Shown here: in pieces, positions 47,746-59,461 of the stretch
How positions within the stretch are numbered: position 1 is the first letter of the stretch
Layout of the letters: every line of letters begins with the position of its first letter
DNA from: Siphonodentalium dalli
Taxonomy: Eukaryota; Mollusca; Scaphopoda; Gadilida; Siphonodentaliidae
Length of the DNA stretch: 64,000 nt
Reading direction: 5' to 3'
Assembly: GCA_032622095.1 (NCBI GenBank)
Contig: CP136067.1
Span: 44,933,549 to 44,997,548 of the forward strand
Translations under genes and position numbers: made by a program
Notes under the pieces: generated by a model
Told to the model about the DNA's origin: nothing
What the model saw: the letters and a program-made list of their open reading frames with translations, nothing else
Database searches by the model: none

Positions 47746-48470
47746 AGCCAAATTTGGCTCATGTTTTAAAGATATATTATGGACTTGTTATGTTATGTGA
47801 AACTGGTAAGTTAGTATCCAGGCACGACACCAAATGAAAGAATGTAGCATTTTAGTGATTTTACTATCAAAGCCGAATATCTGCAGAATATCGACCTTAC
47901 CACTCTAAAGAAAACATCATCCGAACTACACTCAATATTCACATCTAGATACGCAACTATCAGCTATAAAGTTTCGAAAATGATTTCGGCATCAACAGTT
48001 ACTGCATATCATTACAGTACAGGGTGGAATAATATTACAGGTTGGAAAATGTCGCGTAACTGAATAATAGTACAGGGCGGAATAAACGTAGACTGGAAAT
48101 ATTAGTACCATACATTGCCACAAAATGCACTATCTGACTGGTTTACTGATGCCATGTGACAGAAATAGTTTCGATGGATAGCCAGGTCTGTGAATCTTCA
48201 GTGTGCTGATAACTGTTTGTCAACAATCAGAGTTAATTTCTTTATGAATAACACAATTTAAGATTGGTGAATTATTTCTTTTTGTTAATTTAATAAACGT
48301 ACAGGGCCAAATAATGATCGTACTGGTGGGAATTTTACCTCGATTTTGATCATCGTACATGTATGTTTATTAGGCACTCAAGAGTACTGGAGTGTTTCAC
48401 ATCACTTTAATAATTTACCAAACAAAATGCATTTGTTTATCAGGATCTTAATTCATCATCTGTTCACAGG
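47746..48470. other. Non-coding, nothing recognised
   Basis: AT-rich. TACAGG(G/T)(C/T)GGAATAA occurs twice near 48020-48085. Confidence 0.45.
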
Positions 48471-49915
48471 ATCCCTCAATTATTGGCTGAGAGTGATATA
48501 TAAATGTAGCAGAGGTTTAATCAGATTGGAGGCATATAAAGATCACGTTCAGTGCTACAGGTAAGTGATCAGTTATTGAGAGAGACATATAGCAGAGACC
48601 GTTAATCAGATTGCAGGCTTATGACGGATCATGTTCACTGTGACAGGTGGGTGAGATATAATTCTCTCTGTTATTGGCTGGTTTGCCCGTGACCGAGAGA
48701 CATATATAGCAGAGACTGTTAATCAGATTGCAGGCTTACGACGGATCATGTTCACTGTGACAGGTGGGTGAGATATAATTATCTCTGTTATTGGCTGGTT
48801 TGCCCGTGACCGAGAGACATATATAGCAGAGACTGTTAATCAGATTGCAGGCTTATGACGGATTAGGTTCACTGTGACAGGTGGGTGAGATATAATTATC
48901 TCTGTTATTGGCTGGTTTGCCCGTGACCGAGAGACATATATAGCAGAGACCGTTAATCAGATTGCAGGCTTATGACGGATCATGTTCACTGTGACAGGTG
49001 GGTGAGATATAATTCTCTCTGTTATTGGCTGGTTTGCCCGTGACCGAGATACATATATAGCAGAGACTGTTAATCAGATTGCAGGCTTACGACGGATCAT
49101 GTTCACTGTGACAGGTGGGTGAGATATAATTATCTCTGTTATTGGCTGGTTTGCCCGTGACCGAGAGACATATATAGCAGAGACTGTTAATCAGATTGCA
49201 GGCTTATGACGGATTAGGTTCACTGTGACAGGTGGGTGAGATATAATTATCTCTGTTATTGGCTGGTTTTCCCATGACCGAGAGACATATAGCAGAGACT
49301 GCTAATCAGATTGCAGGCTTATGGCGGATCAGGTTCACTGTGACAGGTGTGTGAGATATAATTCTCTGTTATTGGCTGGTTTGCCCGTGACCGAGAGACA
49401 TATATAGCAGAGACAGTTTAATTGCAGGCGTATGACGGATCAGGTTCACTGTGACAGGTGTGTGAGATATAATTATCTCTGTTATTGGCTGGCTTGCCCG
49501 TGACCGAGAGACATATTGCAGAGACCGTTAATCAGATTGCAGGCTTATGACGGATTAGGTTCACTGTGACAGGTGGGTGAGATATAATTCTCTCTGTTAT
49601 TGGATGGTTTGCCCATGACCGAGAGACATATATAGCAGAGACTGTTAATCAGATTGCAGGCTTATGACGGATTAGGTTCACTGTGATAGGTGGGTGAGAT
49701 ATAATTAGCTCTGTTATTGGCTGTTTGCCCGTGACCGAGAGACATATATAGCAGAGACTGTTAATCAGATTGCAGCCTTACCGGTATGACGGATTAGGTT
49801 CACTGTGACAGGTGGGTGAGATATAATTATCTCTGTTATTGGCTGGTTTGCCCGTGACCGAGAGACATATATATAGCAGAGACTGTTAATCAGATTGCAG
49901 GCTTATGACGGATCA
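48471..49915 (+). repeat. Minisatellite, about 117-bp unit, about 12 copies, with three-unit higher-order pattern
   Basis: The unit contains GTTCACTGTGACAGGTGGGT, TTATTGGCTGGTTTGCCCGT, GAGAGACATATATAGCAGAG and GTTAATCAGATTGCAGGC. The variant order CATG/CTCT, CATG/ATCT, TAGG/ATCT occurs twice in a row from about 48630, indicating a block of about 352 bp. A diverged founder-like unit precedes the array at 48471-48600, and single related pieces lie near 61040 and 61240. Confidence 0.93.
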
Positions 49916-50780
49916 CACTGTTAATTTAAAATTTAACCTCGTCTCCCACCTTATATCGTTGCCATATGATAGCCTCAAAGCCTTCACATTCTCTGCGTAG
50001 TTTTCCCAGTTATTTGGCTTAATATATCTGACAAGAATCCATTATGGCGTGCGCACAAGGAGTAAACCTGAATTTTGCTTGTACATGTACTGCAGGCACG
50101 CGATTCAGTTGGTTCCACGCTCTCGAGTTTGTTAACAGGGGTATGGGGCATTTAATACATTTCATTACCCCCCCCCCCCGCGTTTTTGTTTACAAGATCA
50201 CGTTTAATTCTGTATTTTTTGTTTAGGCCTAGTTCCATGCTTCTGCTAGCACTTGTGTAAATAAACTTCATATTTAACAAAAAATAACCAAACAAAGAAT
50301 GGCCAATCAGTTATTTTAAGCACTATATACTTTCACATGCTTTCAAGTTTGGCACAATACCATGATATACTAACTAGTATACAGTTTCCAACCAATTGGA
50401 GACCACCGTATAACCAACGACCCAGTGTCTAAACAAACGTCATTAGTGTGATCACCCAGTAAAAGAAAGTGTCTAACAAAATTAATCAAAAATAAATTTT
50501 AATATCAAATTCCATAACATTTGGCGAGATATTGCATTTCTACAGCGAATCAGCTGCGTTTTTGTGCAACTGAGAATCATGATGCCGAATCTCAGTGTTT
50601 CTATGCTAACCAAAATTATCAACAAGTAACACCCACACTATCAAAAATTGTATTCACGTTTTTCGAGTTGAGCGATATGCGATGCCTAATTAACTTTTAT
50701 TAATAATTCACAGTGCAATACGAACAATAATTATCTTTCCATATGTGGCTAAACCTCCAGTAAATTGATGAAACAATCCA
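49916..50780. other. Non-coding, nothing recognised
   Basis: A C-run lies at 50168-50180. Short frames here have no recognisable motif. Confidence 0.45.
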
Positions 50781-50786
50781 ACTGAA

Positions 50787-50930
50787 AATATGTCTAACAT
50801 ATAACTGTTATGTCTTATATGTCTAACATATAACTGTTATGTCTTATATGTCTAACATATAACTGTTATGTCTTATATGTCTAACATATAACTGTTATGT
50901 CTTATATGTCTAACATATAACTGTTTTATG
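50787..50930 (+). repeat. 29-bp tandem repeat, five copies
   Basis: Unit TATGTCTAACATATAACTGT plus TATGTCTTA, essentially identical in all copies, the last one diverging at its end. Confidence 0.95.
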
Positions 50931-51006
50931 TCCAGGGTTGCTCCGGGAATTGAATTGTTCTTCAGCACAATTAAGTTAACCCTTTACCCAACAGAAGGGC
51001 CCTGTG

Positions 51007-51365
51007 CCAATGCATTCTCTTATATATGCGAGTCGACCATAGGTCGCCTCGCATATATAAGAGAATGCATTGGATTAACACATTAAAAATTATAAAATTG
51101 TTAAAGAATGTAAGAAAAAATGGTAAAAAGTGTTAAAACAAGATTTTGTTTAGGCCAATGCATTCTCTTATATATGCGAGGCGACCTATGGTCGACTCGC
51201 ATATATAAGAGAATGCATTGGCACAGGGCATAACTGTAACTATCACAATGTGATCAAGGAGCCGGTTCCAATGATATCCATATTTGTATGGTTCTATTGA
51301 GACAGACCGAAGATATTTTAGGCTGTTGAAGCTTTATTTGGCCGGTTTTGGCCGATTTGTTGGGT
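51007..51365. repeat. Two 67-bp palindromes and attached repeat, uninterrupted relative of the retrotransposon target
   Basis: 51007-51073 and 51155-51221 each read CCAATGCATTCTCTTATATA...TATATAAGAGAATGCATTGG, with arms of about 32 bp, one mismatch and a 3-base centre. One is the reverse complement of the other. 51222-51365 matches 8308-8455. Decayed members lie at 18.34-18.50 kb. Confidence 0.93.
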
Positions 51366-52987
51366 TAATAAATGAATTTGTCCTCACATAGATAGAGTGT
51401 AATTGAACTCTTGAGACAAGCTGGGTGGAGGGAATAAAGTGGCGCCGAACAAAAAATTATTTGCAATTAAATTAATTACGCTTTAGCGCAATTACTTACA
51501 TCTCTATCCAATTGTATTTATTCCACCAAAACTGAAGAAATAGTAATTTGGGTGTATTAATTAAGTGTTACTATCTATAAACAATTACCTCTTGTAATCC
51601 CATGATCTCATACTCATTCCTTTGATTTTCGCTGCCAACCTCTGACTCATAATCACAATGGACACTATTGCACCCATCTTCCCCACATACAGTTATAATT
51701 CTCACAACTTACTTTCTCTGTGTCGCTCCGGCATTTGACACTAACCTTGATATCGTCAACTTTACCCGCTTCATTGTACACATACCATTTTGAATTCATT
51801 TTTCTCACAAATGTCACTCTTATTCTCACATCTTATTTTATCGTTCAGCATCGACATCACATTCAGTTATGGATGGAAATATATATTTGATTTCTGCAAT
51901 CGCAGATTTGGTGAGAAACGAGAATCACTTGCTCTGCAGTAAATAAATAATTCGAATGGAACTCCGTCTTGTAGATTTATTGTAACATCAAAACGGTCCT
52001 TACTCGTTGATCAAAAGACAATACAATCTGTTTGAGAACCGTTTAACATATAAATGTCACTGGACAGGACGAACATTATTAATACATTTAGACAGACGAA
52101 CAATACAAACATACAATCATTTACAAGTCAGATCATGGATAATTTGATGCTGGTGTCTTCTCATTGATGCTAGAGGAGTGTCTGTTGTTTTGTGTACGTT
52201 ATGTACTTGATGTCTGTTGGAGGGATTGTGATAAGTTTGTCAGCTATAGCTTCTTCGCTGTGGGTTCTGATTTCAAAACAAGTCTAAAGTGAATTGCAAT
52301 ACCAGTACAAATGCGATATCATTTCGTAGCAGGGGTGTGTATGTAAAATTATCTGGATTGAATCATGAGCACAGCCTGGTTGAAATAATAATGTGTGGCT
52401 ATTGATGCCATGTATGCACGGTGTTATGAATGGTTTGTATTGTGAGTTGGTAAAAAATAGCTAGTTGCCCTCGCTGTAGTGAATTTCTAACCAAGTTATA
52501 TTCAGTATCCGTACAGAGATCGCAATGGGAATTTATATGCTAAATATAATTTGTTGAAAATTACTTAAATCATGTTTTATATTTGTCTGAGTATAAAAAA
52601 AAAATTGAACTTTTCATCATAAATGTATTTCCGAGATAAAAGATAGTTAAGATATCACAGAATACGTATAAGCCTGTGAGGGTCCAATTGCTATTGCTAA
52701 CGTATCACTCACCTATATATCTGTTTGATGACATTTTGTTATTTAAAATCATGTCCAAGACCATTTAGAGGTATGGTGTAGATGTTTAGATTTTGTGGAC
52801 GTATATTTACCAATTTAATCTGAGTGCCACACCCTGTTACTGAAACTTAAAGCATCTAAATATGGCTTGGTGTGATTAAGTTTCGAATTATGTAGTTCGT
52901 AATTGTCATTAGTAATGTATTTCTGCACTATGGTGCCCCATGTGTATGGTTGAGGTGTGTATATAACTTCTGGCTCATCGTTGGTGT
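51366..52987. other. Non-coding, nothing recognised
   Basis: Some mirrored words occur around 51385-51530 (TAATTG...CAATTA-type, CACATAGATAGAG / CTCTATC), too weak to call an element. No gene is supported. Confidence 0.45.
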
Positions 52988-53218
52988 TTATGAACCGAGT
53001 GGTGAATTCACATATGCCTGCAATAAATATGCATCAGCTTCATCTTCACTCTGTTGTGTCGCATGCACCTTTAAAATTTCCTGGGTCAATCCTTTTATTT
53101 TGCCACCATCACGCACGCCGTATGTAATTTTAAAGTTTCTGAAGGGCTCACACAAATCAATGCATGGCTTAAGCAATCTGGCCATTGAGTCACCAGCTAT
53201 AATGATGTGGATTTTCAT
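52988..53218 (-). CDS. SGNH/GDS-hydrolase-like exon fragment (76 codons)
   Basis: The frame 53218-52988 starts with an ATG directly after a TTTTACAG splice acceptor. MKIHIIIAGDSMARLL has the beta-strand then G-D-S order of the first SGNH-hydrolase block, with the nucleophile Ser. Later blocks (G, N and D-x-x-H) are not in this frame, which ends at a TAA. Such domains occur in host esterases and in ORF1 of some LINEs. It could be an exon, a relic, or chance. Confidence 0.35.
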   Translation of the reverse strand: MKIHIIIAGDSMARLLKPCIDLCEPFRNFKITYGVRDGGKIKGLTQEILKVHATQQSEDEADAYLLQAYVNSPLGS

Positions 53219-53763
53219 CTGTAAAATATCAATATTAATTTGTTTATTTTACATTACATATAGATAACATGTTGTATTGGTGTAAATGTCTCATTGTGGA
53301 TTAATTGTGGTTTTCGATAGGCGGTGAATCCAATATTACTTCTATTTTCCGTATAAATAGACTCTAGTTTACATTATATACATGTACACCGAGCAGTGAA
53401 TACAAACAACTAATACCTACCCAGTACACTCTGTACTCTTAATAGTAGCTGTATTGAGGCAAAACAATAAGTATGTCCCCATAAGTTTTTTCAGTTTTTG
53501 TAGATTTAAGATGATGCTTTTATATTTGAACTTTCGTGTACGTCCTTGATATTTAATACGGTCAATCTTAAATTATACGTTAACACAAGCCCAACATAAG
53601 AAGCGAAATTATGGGATATTGCTTTCTCAAATGAAGATAAATTGATTTTAGGTCATTCTTAATAAATTGTGTTTAGCAACGTCAATGTTCATTTACTTTT
53701 TGTCGCCCGAACAAAAAAAATATTTATATCTGAGTGGGAGAATCCATTTGGAATGGTTAAGCC

Positions 53764-54263
53764 TTAAAGGTACGGTTGGCCTTGGCGGTGGGTATCCTGT
53801 GAAAATATTTCCACCCGTCAAAAACCGCCACAAACAGAAAGAACAACAAAATGAAGACAGACTTTGTCCGTATACAAATAAGAAATATCGCATAAACAGT
53901 ATGTTATTGTCATATGTTTGACCAATGTTATGTAAACAAAAGCATAAAAAGTTACTTTTCTGGTGTTTGTTTATGTTATGATGGTAAACATAAAGAGCGT
54001 TCTTTGTTGGTGAATTCCTGATATGGAACGAATAAAGAGCGTTTATGCCATTTGTGTGTGATTAGCCAGCAGCATTGTGCTGTCTTCTGTAACACAATCA
54101 GGCTCTTGCTTAGGTAAAATATAGTAAATATTTATGATAACATGCTGTTTACGCGATGGTCATGGTATATGAACGAAACTGTATGCGTTTTAATGTTTTT
54201 CTGTTTACGGTGATTGGAACAAATATGAATATTTTCGACAACGAAGGCCTCACGTGCCTTTAA
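53764..54263. mobile_element. MITE family A, copy 3
   Basis: TTAAAGGTACGGTTGGCCTT at the left, GGCCTCACGTGCCTTTAA at the right, with the usual internal landmarks and AAAGAGCG words near 53992 and 54032. Confidence 0.93.
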
Positions 54264-54556
54264 TGACTACTGATCATTTGTAAATATCTGTACACTTTAG
54301 GCCTCACAAAAAACCTAATAATATTGGGTTCATTATATTCCGATCATCACAATAATAGTAGGTCGATAAATAATTTCAATATACCTACTATAATACTCAC
54401 TCTAGATGCCATGAAAATGCTTATTTGCAGAGAATAAAAAAGGGCCCCTTTTTATCCAGCCTGAGAAATTAAATGGTGATTAATATTTGTATTCTGATTT
54501 GGTCAAAAGCGAGTGTATCACTTTATAAATTAAGTCTTGCCCCATCTTGTCTGTCT

Positions 54557-55581
54557 TTATTTTCTGTGAAAGCCTTGTTTCCGGTTCCTTTTGAAGATTT
54601 CATGATGCTCTTCATAATTATTAAAATAACCTTGACTTAAAACAATCCTGCAGCTTTGATGTAATGTTATAATGGTTCCACTGGTGACCATTCCAGTAGC
54701 CGCTGGGGTATTGCATTGCACTATAATAAACTTCTCCTTCGGTCTGCATCTTCTTATTTGGACAAATGTCATTGTAGTAAAATAGAGGTTGCTCTACATT
54801 TCCCAAGGTAACTGTTATTGGAACACCCGTTAATACGTTGGAAAGATATGCCCAAGAGTGTTCGATGAATTTCAGCTTAGCCATACCTGGGGCATAGGGC
54901 GTTATTTCATAAGGCATTATAACGCATCTAATGAGCTATCTTTCCAGAGACGCCCCTTATAAATACTGTTCGTCCAAATCAGGACCACGGACAGTAACAA
55001 TTTGTTAATTTTACAAACTTTCCCGAATGTCATTGACACCTGTTTCCACATTCAACTTATGATATCTGCACATACGATTCAATAGTGTAATCGGACCTGT
55101 TCTCGCAAAAGTAATATGATCCACATTTAGCCACTGTGTTAGTTTGTACCCAGGGATGGGGTAACCATGGTCCATATAATTTGGCCTGTCATTCATTGGG
55201 AACACCCCCTTGCTGGTGTCTTCCCACTAACACTATTCATATTAGCTAAAACTGGCAACATCACTAACAAACATGACTCCAAATTCAAGGACGTATCTAA
55301 CGCTTGCACTGTAATAATGCTCGTCTTTATATGATGCTTTTTGGAGCTACTTTGGCTTCCACTAGACCCAGATATGCTTCTTTTTTTTGCACGCAATTTT
55401 GTGTTGGTGCCGAGCGATAACGTTTGCGTAAATACGAAATTGTGAGTGTTGGTTTGTAACCGGGATTTCTGAGAAGCATTATGCCTATAACTACCCCCCC
55501 CCTAAGCCCTGACCTAAGTGTCATACATACTAACAGTGATGTTGTAAGAGCTCCAATAAATCTCCCCGCATAGGCAAGCAC
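54557..55581 (-). pseudogene. Chain of broken ORFs, unassigned, possible viral or mobile relic
   Basis: Going down the minus strand, frames 55581-55327, 55396-55193, 55205-55011 and 54917-54557 follow each other with small overlaps or gaps, as one long coding sequence broken by frameshifts would. Contents: a basic, Ser/Lys-rich segment (AKKRSISGSSGSQSSSKKHH), a segment rich in aromatic residues (GYPIPGYKLTQWLNVDHITF), then EHSWAYLSNVLTGVPITVTL and QYPSGYWNGHQWNHY. The basic leader followed by beta-type, aromatic-rich sequence is reminiscent of small-virus capsid proteins, but I see no diagnostic motif and do not assign a family. Confidence 0.35.
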
Positions 55582-56152
55582 TCAATGTTCCCGTATAACT
55601 CTGCAGATGCCAATAACGTTGAATGGGAAACAGACGCTCTTTATAGAGATGCGTCAAAAACAAACGCTCATTAAATAATCACTTGATTAACCCACGCCGT
55701 GCCTTTGCGGTGATTTGAGATTGGAGAACGGGTGCTCTGAGCTTCTCTAAACCGCGACCACGGTCGTGTCGGTGTGATTTTACACTTACATAGGAAGTTT
55801 GAGCTCAATCTGTACACGCGTTTTGGATTCTATGAAGTACACATATACGAAGTCTCAAAATATATAGTATAGAAGAAGAAGATGAGTTAATTGTGGAAAT
55901 TGTCAATAATTCGCTTGCATCCTGTTTTATTTCTTTGTATAATTGGTGGAGTACAATCCATTTCATCAACAGATGACTACATGTTCACAAATTTGTGATT
56001 CATCAAGAATCAATTAAATATTGCACTGGCTATACTACAATCATTTGTCGATTGTGACTAATATACATATGTCAAATATGACGAAATCAATTCTGCAGAA
56101 TCCATAATTATTATATAGAGCAGAATTCTAGAGAGAGAGATATATATATAGA
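55582..56152. other. Non-coding, nothing recognised
   Basis: Two ACGCTC(T/A)TTA words occur near 55634 and 55664. No gene is supported. Confidence 0.45.
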
Positions 56153-56430
56153 GGATATCCACACTTTTTCAGTGGATATGGGTTATATCTCATGAGTGAT
56201 GACAAAACATTGAATTTCCACGAGTGGCTTTAGCCACGAGTGGAAATTCAAATGTTTTGTCATCACGAATGAGATTTAACCCATATCCACTGAAAAAGTG
56301 TGGATATTCTGTTTATTATATACTTTAGTTACTTGTCTATGGCCCCCAATGAATGTCAATACATCAGAAATTTCACCAATGGGATATCACTTATATCTCA
56401 CTAGTGGGATATCACTTATATCTCACTGCT
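56153..56430. repeat. Hairpin with arms of about 75 bp, followed by a short direct repeat
   Basis: Left arm GGATATCCACACTTTTTCAG to TTCCACGAGTGGC, centre TTTA near 56230, right arm GCCACGAGTGGAAATTC to CTGAAAAAGTGTGGATATTC. After it, GGGATATCACTTATATCTCA occurs twice in tandem at about 56381 and 56402. Confidence 0.9.
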
Positions 56431-59400
56431 AAAACCTTATAATTCATGGGCAAGTATATAATAAATATGCATATCATGATGATAGATAAACCATAATCTT
56501 CGAATCGAAATTGTCGATGCAGTGGAAACGTCTGCGTCAGTTTCAGATTTAAAAAAAAATTCGAAATTAGAACAAAACTGACGATCGTCTCATGCTATAA
56601 CATTTTGTTTGTGTCATCGGTCTATTTCACCCATGTGGCATACATTCCAATGTACAATTACAATGTTTAATTGATCTAACTTTATAAAAATAATTCACAA
56701 CAATAACACATGTTTGAATTATTAACAGTCAAACATGTTTTTAATTACCTCTGGCCATTCTTCTCTGCTACTCCTGCATACCCCACCCCTTCTTTTCCCA
56801 TTGAGAAGAGTGAGGTATGTAATAAGCGATCGTCTGAGCCTGACAAATTATTTTTTGTTGTTATATTCACTGATTGTCCGTCCCCATTGTTGTTCCCTTA
56901 TTATTTTGTAGTTGTCTTCATCTGGTAGAGCAACTAATAACATAATGGAAATGACATTGTGCTATATGTACATGAGAAAAAGATTAGGCCACACCAATTT
57001 AATAGTCTGGTTTACTAACATTTTGGGGAAATGTATCTATAATGCAGACATGTGTTCTCTCCGATTTTGGCAGGATGTTCCCGATTTAACCTGCTGTCTC
57101 CCGCGCTCCGAATTGGGAGAAGCGATCGTCACCAAACTTCAGGTGGATCTTCGTGTGATCCTCTAGTTGAGAATTCCCCATTTATACCGAAATTTTGTTA
57201 TAAATATGGCCACCAGCAGCCATCTGGGATTTCCAATTTGTATTCACGGCATACAACATTAATTGGAGAATTGTTTTGAAAATTTACAGGAATGTTTAGG
57301 ATCACTGCTAGATTGAGGCTATTCAATTTTTAAAGATTTTCGATGAAAAACATGGCTGCTGGCAGATATTTGTACTATCCGCAATCCTAATTGACTGACA
57401 TGAAAGTATCTCCTCTCCAAGTTGAGCTAGAGTGACATTGACACTTTCATTTATTCAACAAAGGGGGAAAGTCTAATTTTTCACACTTTTGATCAATATC
57501 ACAATCAGAATGCTCCTGTGCCTGACTACTACACCTGGTAATATGTTTGTCAGATACCGCTTTTTATTCATCTCCGTCTTTGCTTATCCTGTTAGTTGTT
57601 TGTAGTAGCTGGTGCTTCCAAAGCACAACCTGAAATTAATCAGTTCTTGTGATTATTTGTCCTTTTTTAGTATTGTGAGACATGTACGGTATCAAAAAAT
57701 TCTGAGGATTTTTTACCAGATTGCAAAAAAATTATGAATTTTCCAATTTGGGGATTCTTTGATCCAATTTTGCAAATGTTTCGTAGCGAGTCTCCAAGTT
57801 GAGCTACAGTGGCACTCATAAACGGAGTTATGGTCCTTCTTGACTTATAATTCGACGGTCCTTGTTGACTTATAATTCGACGATTATTGTTGGTTTCCGG
57901 GTGATATCTTTAGTTATAGTTATCTGATTGTTTTCTAATTTGGTATATGGATTACTGATACGAATACGGACCAAGTTTGAATTTAGGTTTGGTCTGCCCA
58001 TTTTTTACCAGTTATGCTCTTTGTGGGCATATAATTTGAAAATCTTGACACTGTTCGAAAAATAAATATAATGAGTTTTGCGTCCGTCCTTGAAAATACA
58101 TCTCATGTATCAGTAATGATTCAGAAATAGTTAACATAGACAGTCGTGGAAGTAGTTTGATTCATTGGGTGTTCGCAGAATCAGATTTTTCATTAATAAA
58201 AAAGCCACCGGTCAAATAAAGCCACCTTATTCTGTGGGTATGTGGTCTAACGCTCTTTCAATTGGAATTTGTAAGCAGTCTCGCGGAACAGGTGTAAGGT
58301 AAGATGATCAATTAAACTACTGTTTCTTTACTATGGTGTGTCTGCATTTGTCGTTTACCCATTCATTCAACTTCCTGTCATGCCTGTATGCTTGTCAGAG
58401 TTGTGTACTGCTTTCTCATATGAACATATATGAGCTTAATTTGATTGAGTGTTTTACCGTGTCTCCCCCTCGAATTTGAAACATTGATCTCTTCTCTGTT
58501 GAAAAAAACACTCAAAGCATATTTTTGAGCTATTGACATTGTTGAACAAATTTGTATAGGCATCAAAACCCTTTATCACATGGCGTAGTAGATCACTATT
58601 ACCACCTGGTTGCCAGTTATCAGTGGCATATATGGTTGTGTAACAGTATTGAGCATGTTCAGTCGAAGGGGTATCACACGACCTTCGTTTGGCTTTTAAA
58701 GATAATCCGTTCTATCTTGACACCCTCTCAGTGATCTCGCATGTTTCCTTTGGCAAAGTAATAACAGAAGTTTTAATATTTTTCCCTGTCTTTAGGATTT
58801 TTCCTAAGATTTCCAAAGATTGAATTAAAAACTAACTTGGTCGCCGTTTTGCGAAATGTCATACGTGGGTATCTATTGACCCGATTCACATTCAAATCAT
58901 AGAGAGGTAACTATCTGGGAGTATATTAATGGAAGAGAAGCTATACGGTTTAATCAATTAAACTTAATAACTAATAATAACACATGTTCGAATTATTAAG
59001 TCACATATCACAGTCCAGCTTTTGAGAAACCCGATACAAGTTTACTGTTAACAACTTTAAAGTAACATCCGTGTGGAAGGGGCTTTACGGAGAATAATGG
59101 AGGGAGTGTGTACTACTTTCACAACCCACAGGTCTCGGAAGGAGTCTTCGTTCCTTTCTCCGCCCAGTTTATTTTCTCAGACAATGCCTGTCCAATCAAG
59201 CTACGAATTTATAGATTATTGGGATTTCTTTAATTTATTGTTTTAATGATATTATTAAATAGACAAAGGGACATGACTCAGGAAAAAAATAATCTGACAA
59301 ACCTGTTTTCAAACTCTGTCGATATATGTTTGTAAAGGTCGTTATACCAAATAGGAACGAACTCGGCTGACATTTGTTCGAGTTATCACTCTAGTAGTCA

Positions 59401-59461
59401 TAAAATTGCTATACAAAAAATTAAGACAAACTAAGGACTCAGGCCAAACCAGTATATTGAC
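56431..59461. other. Non-coding, with decayed AGCTCAACTT-family repeats
   Basis: GGCCACCAGCAGCCATCTGG near 57208 and CCAAGTTGAGCTAGAGTGAC near 57417 belong to the family at 46.85-47.75 kb; CCAAGTTGAGCTACAGTGGC at 57795 is another end. GACTTATAATTCGACG is tandemly repeated at 57840-57882. No gene is supported. Confidence 0.55.

Noticed and set aside
53667-53921. 84-codon ORF, with similar frames at 24992 and 60512
   Set aside because: They share residues only because they read the same stretch of the MITE. Lesions differ and there is no domain.
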